Both the position numbers and the translations under genes were made by a program. This document shows positions 1-8,886 of a stretch of 64,000 nucleotides of DNA, piece after piece. The DNA lies in NCBI GenBank assembly GCA_021463865.1, contig JAJTXY010000008.1, positions 124,001-188,000 of the forward strand, in the 5' to 3' direction. Position 1 is the first letter of the stretch, and each line of letters opens with the position of its first letter. The notes beneath the pieces are model-generated. The model saw only the letters and a program-made list of their open reading frames with translations. It made no database searches and was not told the DNA's origin. The stretch comes from Anaerolineae bacterium. Its GTDB lineage: Bacteria > Chloroflexota > Anaerolineae > Aggregatilineales > J027.

Positions 1-643
1 AATAGTCACGGAAATCTGAGGTGGTCTTGCCGCGTATCGCCTCTACCAAATTATTCATGAACTGCTCAGAGGTGGCATACAACACCCTGAGACCCCGCTG
101 ACGACAGGCATTGCCAATCGCGTGCAGCAAATGGGTTTTCCCAAGCCCCGAATTTCCATATATATAGAGTGGGTTATAGACCTGCCCCGGATTGACCGAA
201 ACGGCTTGGGCGCCAGCTTGGGCCATTTGATTGCTGGGGCCAACCACAAAATTCTCGAACGTATATGCCGAATTTAACTGGGGATTCCAGTCATCCGTCG
301 GTAGCGCTTCCTCTACATAAATCGAGCTGTAGTGAGGTTCTGTCGAATATTCGGATCCGCTGGGCTGAGTATCATCATCATAGAACTCGTGGCGAGGGCG
401 ATTCTGTACCACAAACTGAATCTCGACCTGCTCGTGAAACACCGAACATAAGGTGTGTTTAACAGCCCGATAGAGCTTTTGTTCCAGCCAGTCTTTGGCA
501 TATCCATTGCGTACGCGAACCGTAAAAACCTTATCGTCATACGATAGGAATTTGGCATCGCGCAGCCATGTATCGTAAGTGCTGCGGTGGAGTTGTAGTT
601 GGAGTTGGCCTAACGCTGCAAGCCAAGCATCTTCAGGTTTCAT
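1..643 (-). CDS. dnaA: Chromosomal replication initiator DnaA (N-terminal part, cut by window edge)
   Basis: I translated this open frame by hand; it runs off the left edge, so only about 214 codons are visible. Residues 1-80 match DnaA domain I (starting MKPEDAW, with a conserved-type TYDTWLRD segment). Residues 81-125 are an acidic, low-conservation linker. The AAA+ domain begins near residue 126 (YTFENFVVGPSNQMA), and the Walker A GNSGLGKT sits at 163-170, followed by HLLHAIGN. DnaA binds origin boxes and ATP to open the replication origin. The ATG at 643 is preceded in frame by a GTG at 646, and either could be the start; no strong ribosome site decides it. Upstream lies a long AT-rich gap typical of oriC neighbourhoods. 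Confidence 0.95.
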   Translation of the reverse strand, partial: MKPEDAWLAALGQLQLQLHRSTYDTWLRDAKFLSYDDKVFTVRVRNGYAKDWLEQKLYRAVKHTLCSVFHEQVEIQFVVQNRPRHEFYDDDTQPSGSEYSTEPHYSSIYVEEALPTDDWNPQLNSAYTFENFVVGPSNQMAQAGAQAVSVNPGQVYNPLYIYGNSGLGKTHLLHAIGNACRQRGLRVLYATSEQFMNNLVEAIRGKTTSDFRDY

Positions 644-1359
644 CACACCGTACTCGATATTAGATAGCAAAAATACAAACAAGTCGTCTCAGCAGCAGGC
701 AAATAGATAGACATCCACTCTTAATAAGGTGGTTAAGCGACTTATAGTTGGCGTTTGCCGAGTGCTTTTTTGACCGGATACAGGGAGTGAATGAGGCCAA
801 TATGTGGAATCTAGGCTCAAGAAGATTGGGAAAGTTGAGCCTTGGGGTTGCCTCTCATCGGTTCACTCCGAAAAGTTTAAATGATTTTACCATTCACACT
901 GAAAAGGGGCAACAGATTGGAGGGGCAGATTGCTATATTTTCGAATTTTTTAAGGTAACAGCACTAGTCATATGAAATGAATTCGTTCTTTTTTTACAAC
1001 AGACCAAATGTTCGCTATTCTAATACAATAGCACCCCCCATATATGGTGGTGGATGGTGAGTCAACACCCACCTGTGGGAGTTAGGTTAAGTAAAATTTA
1101 TATAACTCTCCACAACCTTAAATTTTTCGACTACCCCCAACTTCCCCCTTGACTAACATAGAAATGGTGTTCAAGCCCTTACCGCCTAGACCACGAATTT
1201 TGTCAAAATATCCATATCTATCTATGCTTTTAAGCATATTAAACAGATGACACACATCACTACTTAATTGCCCTCTATTGGTCGGGGCTTTAAGTCGTTA
1301 TATACTCACTTTGAACACTGTGTTAATCGTTGAATAAATAGAAGAAATCAGGCAAGCAC
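644..1359. other. Long gene-free region next to dnaA, candidate oriC
   Basis: About 715 bp between divergent dnaA and spoVS contain no convincing gene. What I see: AT-rich tracts near 945-1010 and 1085-1130; three imperfect matches to the DnaA box TTATCCACA (803-811 reverse, 1074-1082 reverse, 1106-1114 forward; the first and last match 7 of 9); an imperfect hairpin at 1049-1073 (GGTGG and CCACC arms, 3-base loop); and a perfect palindrome with 7-base arms at 1223-1238. Origins often lie beside dnaA, so an origin is plausible. No exact DnaA box was found, so the call is inference. Confidence 0.4.
1278..1306 (+). promoter_or_regulatory. Possible sigma-70 promoter for spoVS
   Basis: TTGGTC (1278-1283) and TATACT (1301-1306) are separated by 17 bases, and transcription would start about 45 bases before the spoVS ATG. 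The -10 is good; the -35 matches only TTG. Confidence 0.4.
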
Positions 1360-1683
1360 ATGGACGCGCTACATTCAACCCACCCATTTGAAGAACATCT
1401 TACAGAAGACCTTGGTCAATCCGGCCTGATTAAAGTCTCTGCCCACTCCCGCTCGACGGCTGTGGCGGGTGCAATTGCAGGGGTAATCCGGGAACACCAT
1501 CGTGCCGAAATTCAAGCGATTGGTGCAGGGGCGGTCTATCAAACCGTCAAAGCCATCGCCATCGCCCGCAATTACCTTGCTGAAGAATATACCATTACTG
1601 GCATTCCGATCTTCACTGAGGTTATGATTAACGGTCAAGAGCGCACTGCTATCCGTTTTATCATGGAAGGTACAGCCTGTTAA
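1360..1683 (+). CDS. spoVS: Stage V sporulation protein S (SpoVS) family
   Basis: This 107-residue protein matches the small SpoVS family (usually near 86 residues) from about residue 23 onward. The signature run is IKVSAHSRSTAVAGAIAGVI, followed by AEIQAIGAGAVYQTVKAIAIAR and a C-terminal ERTAIRFIM segment. The fold is Alba-like, and family members affect sporulation or cell division in Bacillus. No other sporulation gene is visible here, so a spore role is unlikely and a nucleic-acid-binding or division-related role is more plausible (inference). The N-terminal 20 residues are an extension that includes His and acidic residues. The gene ends 5 bases before the next start, suggesting co-transcription with the PHP gene. 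Confidence 0.88.
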   Translation: MDALHSTHPFEEHLTEDLGQSGLIKVSAHSRSTAVAGAIAGVIREHHRAEIQAIGAGAVYQTVKAIAIARNYLAEEYTITGIPIFTEVMINGQERTAIRFIMEGTAC

Positions 1684-1688
1684 ATACA

Positions 1689-2546
1689 GTGGATAAGACA
1701 ACGACATCGCAGCTACTCATTGACCTACATATGCACAGTACGGCCTCCGACGGGGTATTTTCGCCATCGGAGGTTGTTCATACCGCGATTACACGCGGCC
1801 TGCACGTCATCGCCCTAACCGACCACGACACCACCAACGGCGTGGTGGCAGCACAGACCGCCGCCAGCCAAACCTCACTCCAAGTCATCCCCGGCATTGA
1901 AATGGGTTGTGAGGATGCCCTCCGCACCATTGATATTTTGGGCTACTATATTGACACCGAAAATGAAGATTTTCAGAACCAATTGGTTGACATCCGCACC
2001 TATCGAGAACGTCGCGCCGAACTGATTGTTGAGAAATTGGCGCGGCTGGGGGTCAATATCTCATTGGAGCGCGTCCACGAGATTTCCGAAGGTGCGGCCA
2101 TCACCCGCCCGCATATAGCCCGTGTCATGGTTGAAAAAGGCATCGTGCCCGATAGTCAGACGGCTTTTAATCGCTATCTTGGGAATGATGCCCCGGCCTA
2201 TGTGCCGCGTTTCCGACTGACCATCCCCGAAGCCATTACGATGATTCATCAGGCAGGTGGTGGAGCAGTCTTGGCGCATCCCGGACGTTATGCCAATCCC
2301 ACCAAAGTCATTGGCGAGGCAATCGCGGCAGGCGTGGACGGCCTCGAAGTCTATTATCCCGATCATGCCCCTGAATTCCGCCAGCAGTTACTCAAGATCA
2401 CCGCCGAAAACAGCTTGATTGCGACAGGTGGCAGCGATTTTCATCATCCCGAAAATGGCACGATTCGTATGGGCATCGAAGCAACCAACATGCCCACCGA
2501 CACCCTATCGAAACTCCGCGAACGCGCTACCCGCTATTCGGCTTGA
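1689..2546 (+). CDS. PHP-domain phosphoesterase (YciV/RNase AM-like)
   Basis: The 285-residue protein has the metal-binding motifs of the PHP family: DLHMHSTASDG at residues 12-22, ALTDHDT at 42-48, a Glu in GIEMG near 71, a His in LAHPGRY near 197 and GGSDFHH near 248. Length and motif order fit the YciV/TrpH group, whose members hydrolyse 3',5'-nucleoside bisphosphates or trim short 5' RNA ends. It begins with GTG 5 bases after spoVS. The exact substrate cannot be read from sequence. Confidence 0.85.
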   Translation: MDKTTTSQLLIDLHMHSTASDGVFSPSEVVHTAITRGLHVIALTDHDTTNGVVAAQTAASQTSLQVIPGIEMGCEDALRTIDILGYYIDTENEDFQNQLVDIRTYRERRAELIVEKLARLGVNISLERVHEISEGAAITRPHIARVMVEKGIVPDSQTAFNRYLGNDAPAYVPRFRLTIPEAITMIHQAGGGAVLAHPGRYANPTKVIGEAIAAGVDGLEVYYPDHAPEFRQQLLKITAENSLIATGGSDFHHPENGTIRMGIEATNMPTDTLSKLRERATRYSA

Positions 2547-2579
2547 CATATTTTTCGCCCACACGTTCTAATTATCAAT

Positions 2580-3026
2580 TTACTCACTATCGCGCAATTG
2601 GCTTCGCACCGCCATTAAAATCTGCCCTAGTTTATTTTGCCCACTGCCATTCCGACCCGCCCCCCAATAGTAATCTGTCGGGGCGTTCTCGATTAACTCC
2701 TCATCGCCTGTCGCCAACAGCTTTTCGCGTAGGCTGGCATGGGTCTGGAATTTTTTCAAAACGGCCTGCCACATGATTTCATCTTTCACGGCTTCCCAGT
2801 CGGCCCGAATCGGATGTTCGCGGCTGCGCCCCAACGTCTTGGCCTGTTTAGGAGATTTTGCCAGTCGGATTTTTTCGGCATAGGGGGGATCCGTCTCCAC
2901 AAATTTCTGCGCCTGAAAATAATGCTCCACCGTCGGCCAATAGACTCCATCCAACTCAAAACCGTGCGCCGAAAAATTGGACAGATAAGCGTATTCATCC
3001 GTATTGGAATAAAAATAAATCGGCAT
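2580..3026 (-). CDS. NADAR family protein (YbiA-like N-glycosidase)
   Basis: The 148-residue protein carries NADAR-family features: SNFSAHGFE near residues 16-24, the motif TVEHYFQAQKF around 32-42, and the C-terminal DYYWGAGRNGSGQNKLGQIL. Characterised members (YbiA, and a domain of a plant enzyme) cleave the N-glycosidic bond of early riboflavin intermediates; other members act on ADP-ribose-type groups. An upstream ATG at 3041 exists, but its codons GAG AGG GAG form a good ribosome site for the ATG at 3026, so I chose the latter. It stands alone, convergent with the PHP gene. Confidence 0.85.
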   Translation of the reverse strand: MPIYFYSNTDEYAYLSNFSAHGFELDGVYWPTVEHYFQAQKFVETDPPYAEKIRLAKSPKQAKTLGRSREHPIRADWEAVKDEIMWQAVLKKFQTHASLREKLLATGDEELIENAPTDYYWGAGRNGSGQNKLGQILMAVRSQLRDSE

Positions 3027-3141
3027 CGTCTCCCTCTCCAAGATTTGTCTTTCTGAAAGTTTTACCCCGCGTTATAGTATAAGTGTTTAGGTGTAAGCCG
3101 CTTCCCATTTTAAAAAGTTAAATATTCCCCAAAAAGGTCTT

Positions 3142-4893
3142 ATGTTGACTTCAGTTTCAGCCGATACCCAAGCCAATATTTTGAAGGCCCAAACGCTGCG
3201 GGGTCGTCCTGCCTCAAGCCATTTGGTGCCCTATCGTAATATCCGTCACCTGCTCGAAAATCGGGCGATGGAATCTCCTGACAAGGTGTACCTCATCCAT
3301 TATGACAAAGACGGCCACCGTGAGGAAATCACCTATGCCGACTTGAATACCCGTATCAACCAAACCGCCAACGTCTTATTACGTCTGGGGGTCAAACGGG
3401 GGGATCGGGTGGCGACCATCGGATACAACCACAGCGATACCGTCATTATCTATTTTGCCTGTTGGAAGATTGGGGCGGCTGTTGCACCCCAAAATGTCGC
3501 CGAAGATGACCGCCGTATTGCCTTTATTTTACGCAATAGTGAGACCACTGTCTGCCTAGTGCGCGAGGAATATTTAGAACGCGCTGAGACCATTATTCAT
3601 AGCACGGATGAAGGGCTTGGGGCGGCCAATGTACGCCAGATCATTCAAGTCGGCGGTGCCAAACGACCTCCATATGACCGCCTGCAAGATTTATTCACCC
3701 CCCAGACCAGCCTTGATGTCCCTGACGACACCACATTGGATGATGAAAGCCTCTTGGTCTACACCAGCGGGACGACGGGTGCGCCCAAAGGGGTCGTACT
3801 GACTCAATACCACATGCTGGTAGATGCCTATGGAATTTCTGCCGCACAGGGCTTGACAGGTAATCAGCGTACAATGGCGGTGCTGCCGATCCATCATGTC
3901 AACGGAACAATCGTCACCCTTGTCACGCCCTTGTTTATCGGCGGTAGCACGGTGCTGAATCGGGCCTATAGCTCCCATCATTTCTGGGAGCGCATCGCCA
4001 CAGAAAAGGTCAATATGGTCAGTGTCGTGCCGACCCTGCTGCAATTTTGCTGCGAATATGCTGATGAGCAGGCGGCGAAAGGCGAAAGTATCTTTGGGCC
4101 GAGCGTCACCCGTGAGGATTTAAGCCATTTTCGACATCTGACCTGCGGCGCTGGCACATTGGCTGTGCAGTTGGCTAAACGTTTTGAAAATCAATTTGGC
4201 CTCAAGATTTTGCATGGTTATGGCTTGAGCGAAACTACTTGCTATAGCTGCTTTTTGCCGATTGAGTTGGATTGGCAGACCCACCAACATTGGATGCAGT
4301 ATTACGGCTATCCGAGCATCGGTGTGCCCATTTTTACCAACGAGATGGCGATTTTTGACGCCAGTGGCAACGGTCAGGAATTGGGGCCGGGGGAGCGTGG
4401 TGAAATCTGCATCCGGGGGCATAATGTTATGAAGTATTATTATCAGCGCCCCGACGCCAACACCGAAACGTTTAAATTTGGCTGGTTTCGTAGCGGCGAT
4501 GAGGGTTTTTATGAGGTGGATGACAAAGGCCGCCACTTCTTTTTCATCACCGGACGCCTCAAGGAATTGATTAATCGAGGTGGGGTCAAATTTAGCCCGT
4601 TTGATATTGAAGAAATCTTGCTGCAAATCCCCGGTGTTAAGGTTGGTCTTGCAGTAGCCTTTGAGAATGATTATTACGGCGAGGAGGTCGGAGCCTATGT
4701 CGTTTTGCAGGAGGGCGCGACCTTGACCGAAACCACCATTTTGAGTTACTGCCGTGAAAAGATGTCGTTTGAGAAAAGCCCAAAGGTAGTAGTCTTTGGA
4801 ACAGAAATCCCCGTCACGACAACGGGCAAATATCAACGGTTGAAGCTACGCGACCTATTCACCCAATGGAAATCTGTCCAATTTAAAAAATAG
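3142..4893 (+). CDS. Acyl-CoA ligase/synthetase, AMP-binding family
   Basis: The 583-residue protein is an ANL-superfamily adenylate-forming enzyme, predicted to activate a carboxylic acid with ATP and transfer it to CoA. The AMP-binding P-loop YTSGTTGAPKGV lies near residues 207-218; A5-type GYGLSETT lies near 355; the hinge region FRSGDEG and ITGRLKELINRGGVKFSP near 450-490 are intact; and the catalytic Lys is in TTGKYQRLKLR near the C-terminus. Substrate chain length cannot be told. The next gene, 27 bases downstream, is an acyl-CoA dehydrogenase, so both likely serve fatty- or branched-acid degradation. Confidence 0.9.
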   Translation: MLTSVSADTQANILKAQTLRGRPASSHLVPYRNIRHLLENRAMESPDKVYLIHYDKDGHREEITYADLNTRINQTANVLLRLGVKRGDRVATIGYNHSDTVIIYFACWKIGAAVAPQNVAEDDRRIAFILRNSETTVCLVREEYLERAETIIHSTDEGLGAANVRQIIQVGGAKRPPYDRLQDLFTPQTSLDVPDDTTLDDESLLVYTSGTTGAPKGVVLTQYHMLVDAYGISAAQGLTGNQRTMAVLPIHHVNGTIVTLVTPLFIGGSTVLNRAYSSHHFWERIATEKVNMVSVVPTLLQFCCEYADEQAAKGESIFGPSVTREDLSHFRHLTCGAGTLAVQLAKRFENQFGLKILHGYGLSETTCYSCFLPIELDWQTHQHWMQYYGYPSIGVPIFTNEMAIFDASGNGQELGPGERGEICIRGHNVMKYYYQRPDANTETFKFGWFRSGDEGFYEVDDKGRHFFFITGRLKELINRGGVKFSPFDIEEILLQIPGVKVGLAVAFENDYYGEEVGAYVVLQEGATLTETTILSYCREKMSFEKSPKVVVFGTEIPVTTTGKYQRLKLRDLFTQWKSVQFKK

Positions 4894-4920
4894 CTAATAC
4901 GACTAAGGAGAAGTCATTCC

Positions 4921-6081
4921 ATGTATTTTGAATTAACCGAAGAACAGCGCATGTATCAAGAGGCTGTGCGCGATTTCTGTGACCGCGAACTTGCCCCGTA
5001 TGCCACCCAAGTAGATCAGACAGGCGAAATGCGCTGGGAGGCCATCCGCAAAATGCCACAATTGGGACTGACAGGCTTGCAAGTCTCCGAAGATTATGGC
5101 GGGGCGGGTCTTGATTCGATTTCAGCGGCAATTGCAATTGAAGAAGTGGGGCGGGCCTGTGGGTCAACCGGGCTATCACTGGCGGCACACAACGGCCTAT
5201 GCTGTTTCCCGATTAACCGCTGGGGGACAACCGATCAAAAGCAAAAGTACCTGCCGCGTCTAACTTCCGGTGAGGTATTGGGGGCGCTAGCCCTGACCGA
5301 ACCCAATGCCGGATCGGATTTGGTTGGCGGGGTGCGTACCTCGGCGGTCAAAGAAGGCGATTCGTGGATTATTGATGGGCATAAGGCATGGATCACCAAC
5401 CCCAAATATGCACCGGTCATCATTACCCTGACGCGCACTGATAAAAACGCCGGAGCAAAGGGTTTTTGTATGCTGTTGGTCGAACCCCAATATGAAGGGG
5501 TTACGGTGCATCACCCCGAAAAGAAAATGGGCCTGAAGGCGTCGCCGACCCAACAAATCACCTATGACAATGTGCGGGTGCCGATTATCGAGGGTACGTT
5601 GGGGGAGGAAGGTAAGGGTTTCCACCAAACTATGGAAACGTTGGATGGCGGACGTATCAGCATCGGGGCACTCAGCGTCGGGTTAGCCCAAGCCGCTTTT
5701 GAAGCTGCCATGAAATATGCTGCTGAACGGGAGGCGTTTGGGGGTAAAATTACCCAGTTCCAAGCCATTCAGTGGATGATCGCCGACGCTGCCCTTGAAA
5801 TTGAAGCGGCCCGTTTGATGGTCTATCGTGCGGCATGGCTCAAAGATCAGGGTAAAAATTTCACCAAAGAAGCGGCAATGGCTAAATTGATGGCCTCAGA
5901 GGTGGCGGAAAAAGTCAGCTTCAACGCCATCCAAATTCACGGCTCGTATGGCTACAGCCAAGAATTTCCAGTCGAGCGTATCTATCGTGATCAGCGCCTC
6001 ATGACGATTGGTGAAGGGACTAGCCAAATTCAACGTTTGGTTATTGCACGGCGCGTATTGCAAGAATACGGACTAGGTTAA
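4921..6081 (+). CDS. Acyl-CoA dehydrogenase
   Basis: This 386-residue flavoprotein has the standard acyl-CoA dehydrogenase layout: N-terminal helical domain (from FELTEEQRMYQEAVRDF), central beta domain with ALTEPNAGSD near residues 124-133 and WITNP near 158, and a C-terminal helical domain ending in the signature YRDQRLMTIGEGTSQIQ near 355-371. It oxidises an acyl-CoA to a 2-enoyl-CoA with FAD, passing electrons to ETF. The start has a clear AAGGAG site. It sits directly after an acyl-CoA ligase and is probably in the same operon. Short-chain or branched-chain substrates are likely for this size class, but specificity is uncertain. Confidence 0.93.
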   Translation: MYFELTEEQRMYQEAVRDFCDRELAPYATQVDQTGEMRWEAIRKMPQLGLTGLQVSEDYGGAGLDSISAAIAIEEVGRACGSTGLSLAAHNGLCCFPINRWGTTDQKQKYLPRLTSGEVLGALALTEPNAGSDLVGGVRTSAVKEGDSWIIDGHKAWITNPKYAPVIITLTRTDKNAGAKGFCMLLVEPQYEGVTVHHPEKKMGLKASPTQQITYDNVRVPIIEGTLGEEGKGFHQTMETLDGGRISIGALSVGLAQAAFEAAMKYAAEREAFGGKITQFQAIQWMIADAALEIEAARLMVYRAAWLKDQGKNFTKEAAMAKLMASEVAEKVSFNAIQIHGSYGYSQEFPVERIYRDQRLMTIGEGTSQIQRLVIARRVLQEYGLG

Positions 6082-6105
6082 TCTGAACAATTGTTGACAT
6101 AATTC

Positions 6106-6135
6106 GATGGGGAGGGAAATGTAACCTGCCCCATC
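6106..6135 (+). terminator. Hairpin after acyl-CoA dehydrogenase gene, possible terminator
   Basis: A perfect 7-base stem GATGGGG/CCCCATC with a 16-base loop begins 25 bases after the stop codon. It lacks a clean T-run, so termination may be weak or factor-dependent. Confidence 0.45.
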
Positions 6136-6221
6136 CCATTTACAAATTTTTGGCTTCAAAAGACATCTTCGCCAAAGTCATCAATTCTTCGCCAACTGTT
6201 ATGCCCTTCTATTAATATTTC

Positions 6222-6250
6222 TTGACATGCCATAGTCAAGCGAATACAAT
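6222..6250 (+). promoter_or_regulatory. Strong sigma-70 promoter for the yceD-sigA cluster
   Basis: A perfect -35 TTGACA (6222-6227), a 17-base spacer and TACAAT (6245-6250) make this one of the best promoters in the window. The leader of about 125 bases before the next start contains AGGAGG at 6372-6377, close to the GTG start at 6383. The rest of the 6082-6382 gap holds only this promoter and the upstream hairpin. Confidence 0.8.
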
Positions 6251-6382
6251 TAGGCTATACACTTTTCAGATGTTCGACACGCAGTATCACTACGGGCGAA
6301 ATCTTTATTTTTTGTTCTACTCGTAGCCCCCATAATGGTTATCGGCAATGTTCGTTCGGGGCGAATTACGCAGGAGGCTTGA

Positions 6383-6931
6383 GTGACTCAGACACCCAAT
6401 ACTGGCTATGTGAGTGCCAAAGTCCTGCGTATGAATGTCGGGTTTATCCTCGCAGAGACCAGTGGCTTTAGCCGCGAAACAGAATTTAATGTACCCTCGC
6501 TTTTGAAGGTTTCAGATGATTTGATGTTGGGACATTTCTATGCAACGCTGCGTCTTTCCAAAACACGGGACGGCTTGCTGATTCAGGGCAATGTGCAGAC
6601 CAGTGTATTTGATGAATGCTCCCGCTGTACTGACGAAGTTTCCATCCCAATCGAGTTTGAGATTGAAGAACTTTTTGCTACCAATGAAAATTTGGATACC
6701 CAGTACCGGGTAGATGAAACCGGAATTCTTGATCTCGCGCCGATTGTGCGGGAAGAAGCGATGCTGAATAAGCCCATGACCACCCCTACCAATGAGGCGG
6801 GACGCTGCATTTTTTGTAACCGAACCATGCGCGATGTGATGCGTGACAATGGTTTGCTGGACGATATTGACCCGCGTTTTGAAGCCTTAAAAGCACTGCG
6901 CGATCAAATGCAAGAAGATGACGAAAATTAG
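6383..6931 (+). CDS. DUF177/YceD family protein
   Basis: This 182-residue protein matches the YceD/DUF177 family, linked in other bacteria and plants to accumulation of 23S rRNA or the large ribosomal subunit. Visible features are the FDECSRCTDEVSIPIEFEIEELF-type core near residues 73-95 and a second Cys pair in RCIFCNRT near 142-149, so a metal site from the two CxxC pairs is possible. GTG start with AGGAGG upstream. In many genomes yceD is followed by rpmF (ribosomal protein L32); here the next gene is the main sigma factor instead, which is unusual. The acidic C-terminus is family-like. Confidence 0.8.
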   Translation: MTQTPNTGYVSAKVLRMNVGFILAETSGFSRETEFNVPSLLKVSDDLMLGHFYATLRLSKTRDGLLIQGNVQTSVFDECSRCTDEVSIPIEFEIEELFATNENLDTQYRVDETGILDLAPIVREEAMLNKPMTTPTNEAGRCIFCNRTMRDVMRDNGLLDDIDPRFEALKALRDQMQEDDEN

Positions 6932-6975
6932 CCAGTCATCATGAGTTCGTCGTAAAAAAACAATGAGGACTCCCT

Positions 6976-8130
6976 ATGTCTGACGACCTGTTTGAAAATT
7001 TTGATACACAGGATCATGCTTCGCAGGAAGAAGAAGATATGCTACCAGAGGTCGAGCAGGACGATGCCGAACCAATGGATGATGTTTTTTTTGCGATGGA
7101 TGAAAATGGTGAATTAACCGACGACGATTTTGATGACCTTGATGATTTAGATGAATTTGATCTAGATGACCTCGAAGAGGACAATGAGTTTGAGGACGAA
7201 GAATTTGATCTCACCGAGGTATCGTCCGATGATACCGTCGGCCTCTATCTCAAGGAAATGGCGCGGGTTCCACTGCTAACTACCGAAGAGGAAATTTCAT
7301 TGGCCCTACGCCTCGAAAAAGGCAAAGAGGCGAGTGATAAACTGGCCCGGCTGAATGGACACTGCCCTGAAGATGAACTGCTGAACCTGACCGCGTTGGT
7401 AGACGATGGACGCGAGGCCCGTGACCATCTGATTAAGGCCAACACGCGCTTGGTGGTCAGCATCGCCAAGCGCTATATGGGGCGGGGTGTGCCATTTTTG
7501 GATCTCATTCAAGAAGGCAATCTCGGCTTAATGAAGGCCGTTGAGAAATTTGACTACAAACGCGGTTTCCGTTTTAGTACCTACGCGACATGGTGGATTC
7601 GCCAAACCATTACCCGTGCAATTGCCGATCAGGGACGCACCATTCGTGTTCCGGTGCATATGTCTGACCGCATCCGTCATTTGTATAAGACGGCCCGCGA
7701 GCTTGAACAAAAGCATGGCCGCAAACCAACCCCCGAAGAAATTGCCCAAGAAATGGATTTGGAACCACGCAAAGTCCAATGGATGCTGAAAGTATCATGG
7801 CGTCCTCTCAGTCTTGAACGCCCGGTGGGTGAAGATGAAGAAAGTGAACTCGGCAATTTTATCGAAGATTACACCATGCCGACCCCGCTGCAAAGCGCCT
7901 ATCAAAATCTGCTGCGCGAAAAATTGGATGAGGTACTCAGCACCCTGACGCCGCGTGAGGCCCGGATTTTGCGACTGCGTTTTGGTCTGCAAAATGGACG
8001 AAGTTATACGCTGGAGGAAGTGGGACAAAAATTTGGCTTGACCCGTGAACGGATTCGGCAAATTGAAGGTAAGGCCCTGCGCCGCCTGCGCCATCCACGC
8101 CGTTCACGTCAGCTACGTGATTTTACATGA
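6976..8130 (+). CDS. sigA: Primary RNA polymerase sigma factor (RpoD/SigA)
   Basis: The 384-residue protein has all core sigma-70 regions. Region 1.2 starts near residue 88 ([20 protein letters not shown]). Region 2 includes [20 protein letters not shown] and the promoter-melting [15 protein letters not shown] near 195-210. Region 3 has RVPVHM and EIAQEMD segments. Region 4 ends with [20 protein letters not shown] and KALRRLRHP. The first 85 residues are extremely acidic (long Asp/Glu runs), serving in place of a conventional region 1.1. It directs RNA polymerase to housekeeping promoters, consistent with the TTGACA/TATAAT sites seen here. It follows yceD by 44 bases with a GAGGA ribosome site. 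Confidence 0.95.
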   Translation: MSDDLFENFDTQDHASQEEEDMLPEVEQDDAEPMDDVFFAMDENGELTDDDFDDLDDLDEFDLDDLEEDNEFEDEEFDLTEVSSDDTVGLYLKEMARVPLLTTEEEISLALRLEKGKEASDKLARLNGHCPEDELLNLTALVDDGREARDHLIKANTRLVVSIAKRYMGRGVPFLDLIQEGNLGLMKAVEKFDYKRGFRFSTYATWWIRQTITRAIADQGRTIRVPVHMSDRIRHLYKTARELEQKHGRKPTPEEIAQEMDLEPRKVQWMLKVSWRPLSLERPVGEDEESELGNFIEDYTMPTPLQSAYQNLLREKLDEVLSTLTPREARILRLRFGLQNGRSYTLEEVGQKFGLTRERIRQIEGKALRRLRHPRRSRQLRDFT

Positions 8131-8136
8131 TCGCAT

Positions 8137-8874
8137 ATGCGCCTAGCAATCATCTCCGATATTCATGGCAATTTGACAGCCCTTGAAGCGGCATTGGCGG
8201 ATATTCGGGCTGCCTCGCCCGACCAGACACTTTTTTTGGGCGATATTGCGGATCGCGGCCCTCAACCACACGAAGTCATCCAATGTGTGCAAAGCCTCAA
8301 TTGTCTAGCGGTCAGGGGCAACACTGACGACCTGCTGGTTGCTCCCCCCAGCGGTACTGAACTGAATAAACAGGCGGAAGTTCCGTTCTGGGGCATGATC
8401 CAGTGGTGTCGTGCCCAATTGAGCAATGATGACCTTGCGTTTATGCGAACGTTTCAGCCCACTCTGACCATCTCACTCGAAAAGGAGCAAACATTACTGT
8501 GCTATCATGGGTCGCCGCGTTCCAATATGGATCGGATTTGGGCCAACACGCCGGATGATGAACTCAAAGCGATGTTTAGTCATCAGACCGCACCCATAAT
8601 GATTGGCGGGCATACCCATTTACCACTTTTTCGGCGATTGCATGACCAGATTATTTTGAATCCCGGCAGCATTGGTCTGGCGTTTACCCCGACCCCTGAT
8701 GGCCGCGAACTCAATAATAATCGGGCCGAGTATATGCTATTGACGGCGGAACGGGGACGGCTGAGTGTCGAATTTCGCCAAGTGGTGTACTCTTTAGATC
8801 ACTACATCCAAATGGTGCAAAAGAGCGGGATGCCCCATCAAGTGTGGTGGCTTCCTTTATGGCAAGAGGTATAA
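8137..8874 (+). CDS. Metallophosphoesterase (YfcE/calcineurin-like)
   Basis: The 245-residue protein has the calcineurin-like metal-binding motifs in order: ISDIHGN near residues 6-12, GDIADRGP near 34-41, VRGNTDD near 61-67, a His in CYHGSPR near 126-132, and GGHTHLP near 155-161. This class hydrolyses phosphodiesters or phosphomonoesters using two metal ions. It begins 6 bases after the sigma factor stop without a clear ribosome site, suggesting translational coupling. The physiological substrate is unknown; members of this subgroup include protein phosphatases and broad phosphodiesterases. Confidence 0.85.
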   Translation: MRLAIISDIHGNLTALEAALADIRAASPDQTLFLGDIADRGPQPHEVIQCVQSLNCLAVRGNTDDLLVAPPSGTELNKQAEVPFWGMIQWCRAQLSNDDLAFMRTFQPTLTISLEKEQTLLCYHGSPRSNMDRIWANTPDDELKAMFSHQTAPIMIGGHTHLPLFRRLHDQIILNPGSIGLAFTPTPDGRELNNNRAEYMLLTAERGRLSVEFRQVVYSLDHYIQMVQKSGMPHQVWWLPLWQEV

Positions 8875-8886
8875 AAAAATAACCCG

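Noticed and set aside
748..975. 75-codon frame in the dnaA-spoVS gap
   Set aside because: Starts with TTG without a properly spaced ribosome site, odd composition and no recognisable motif.
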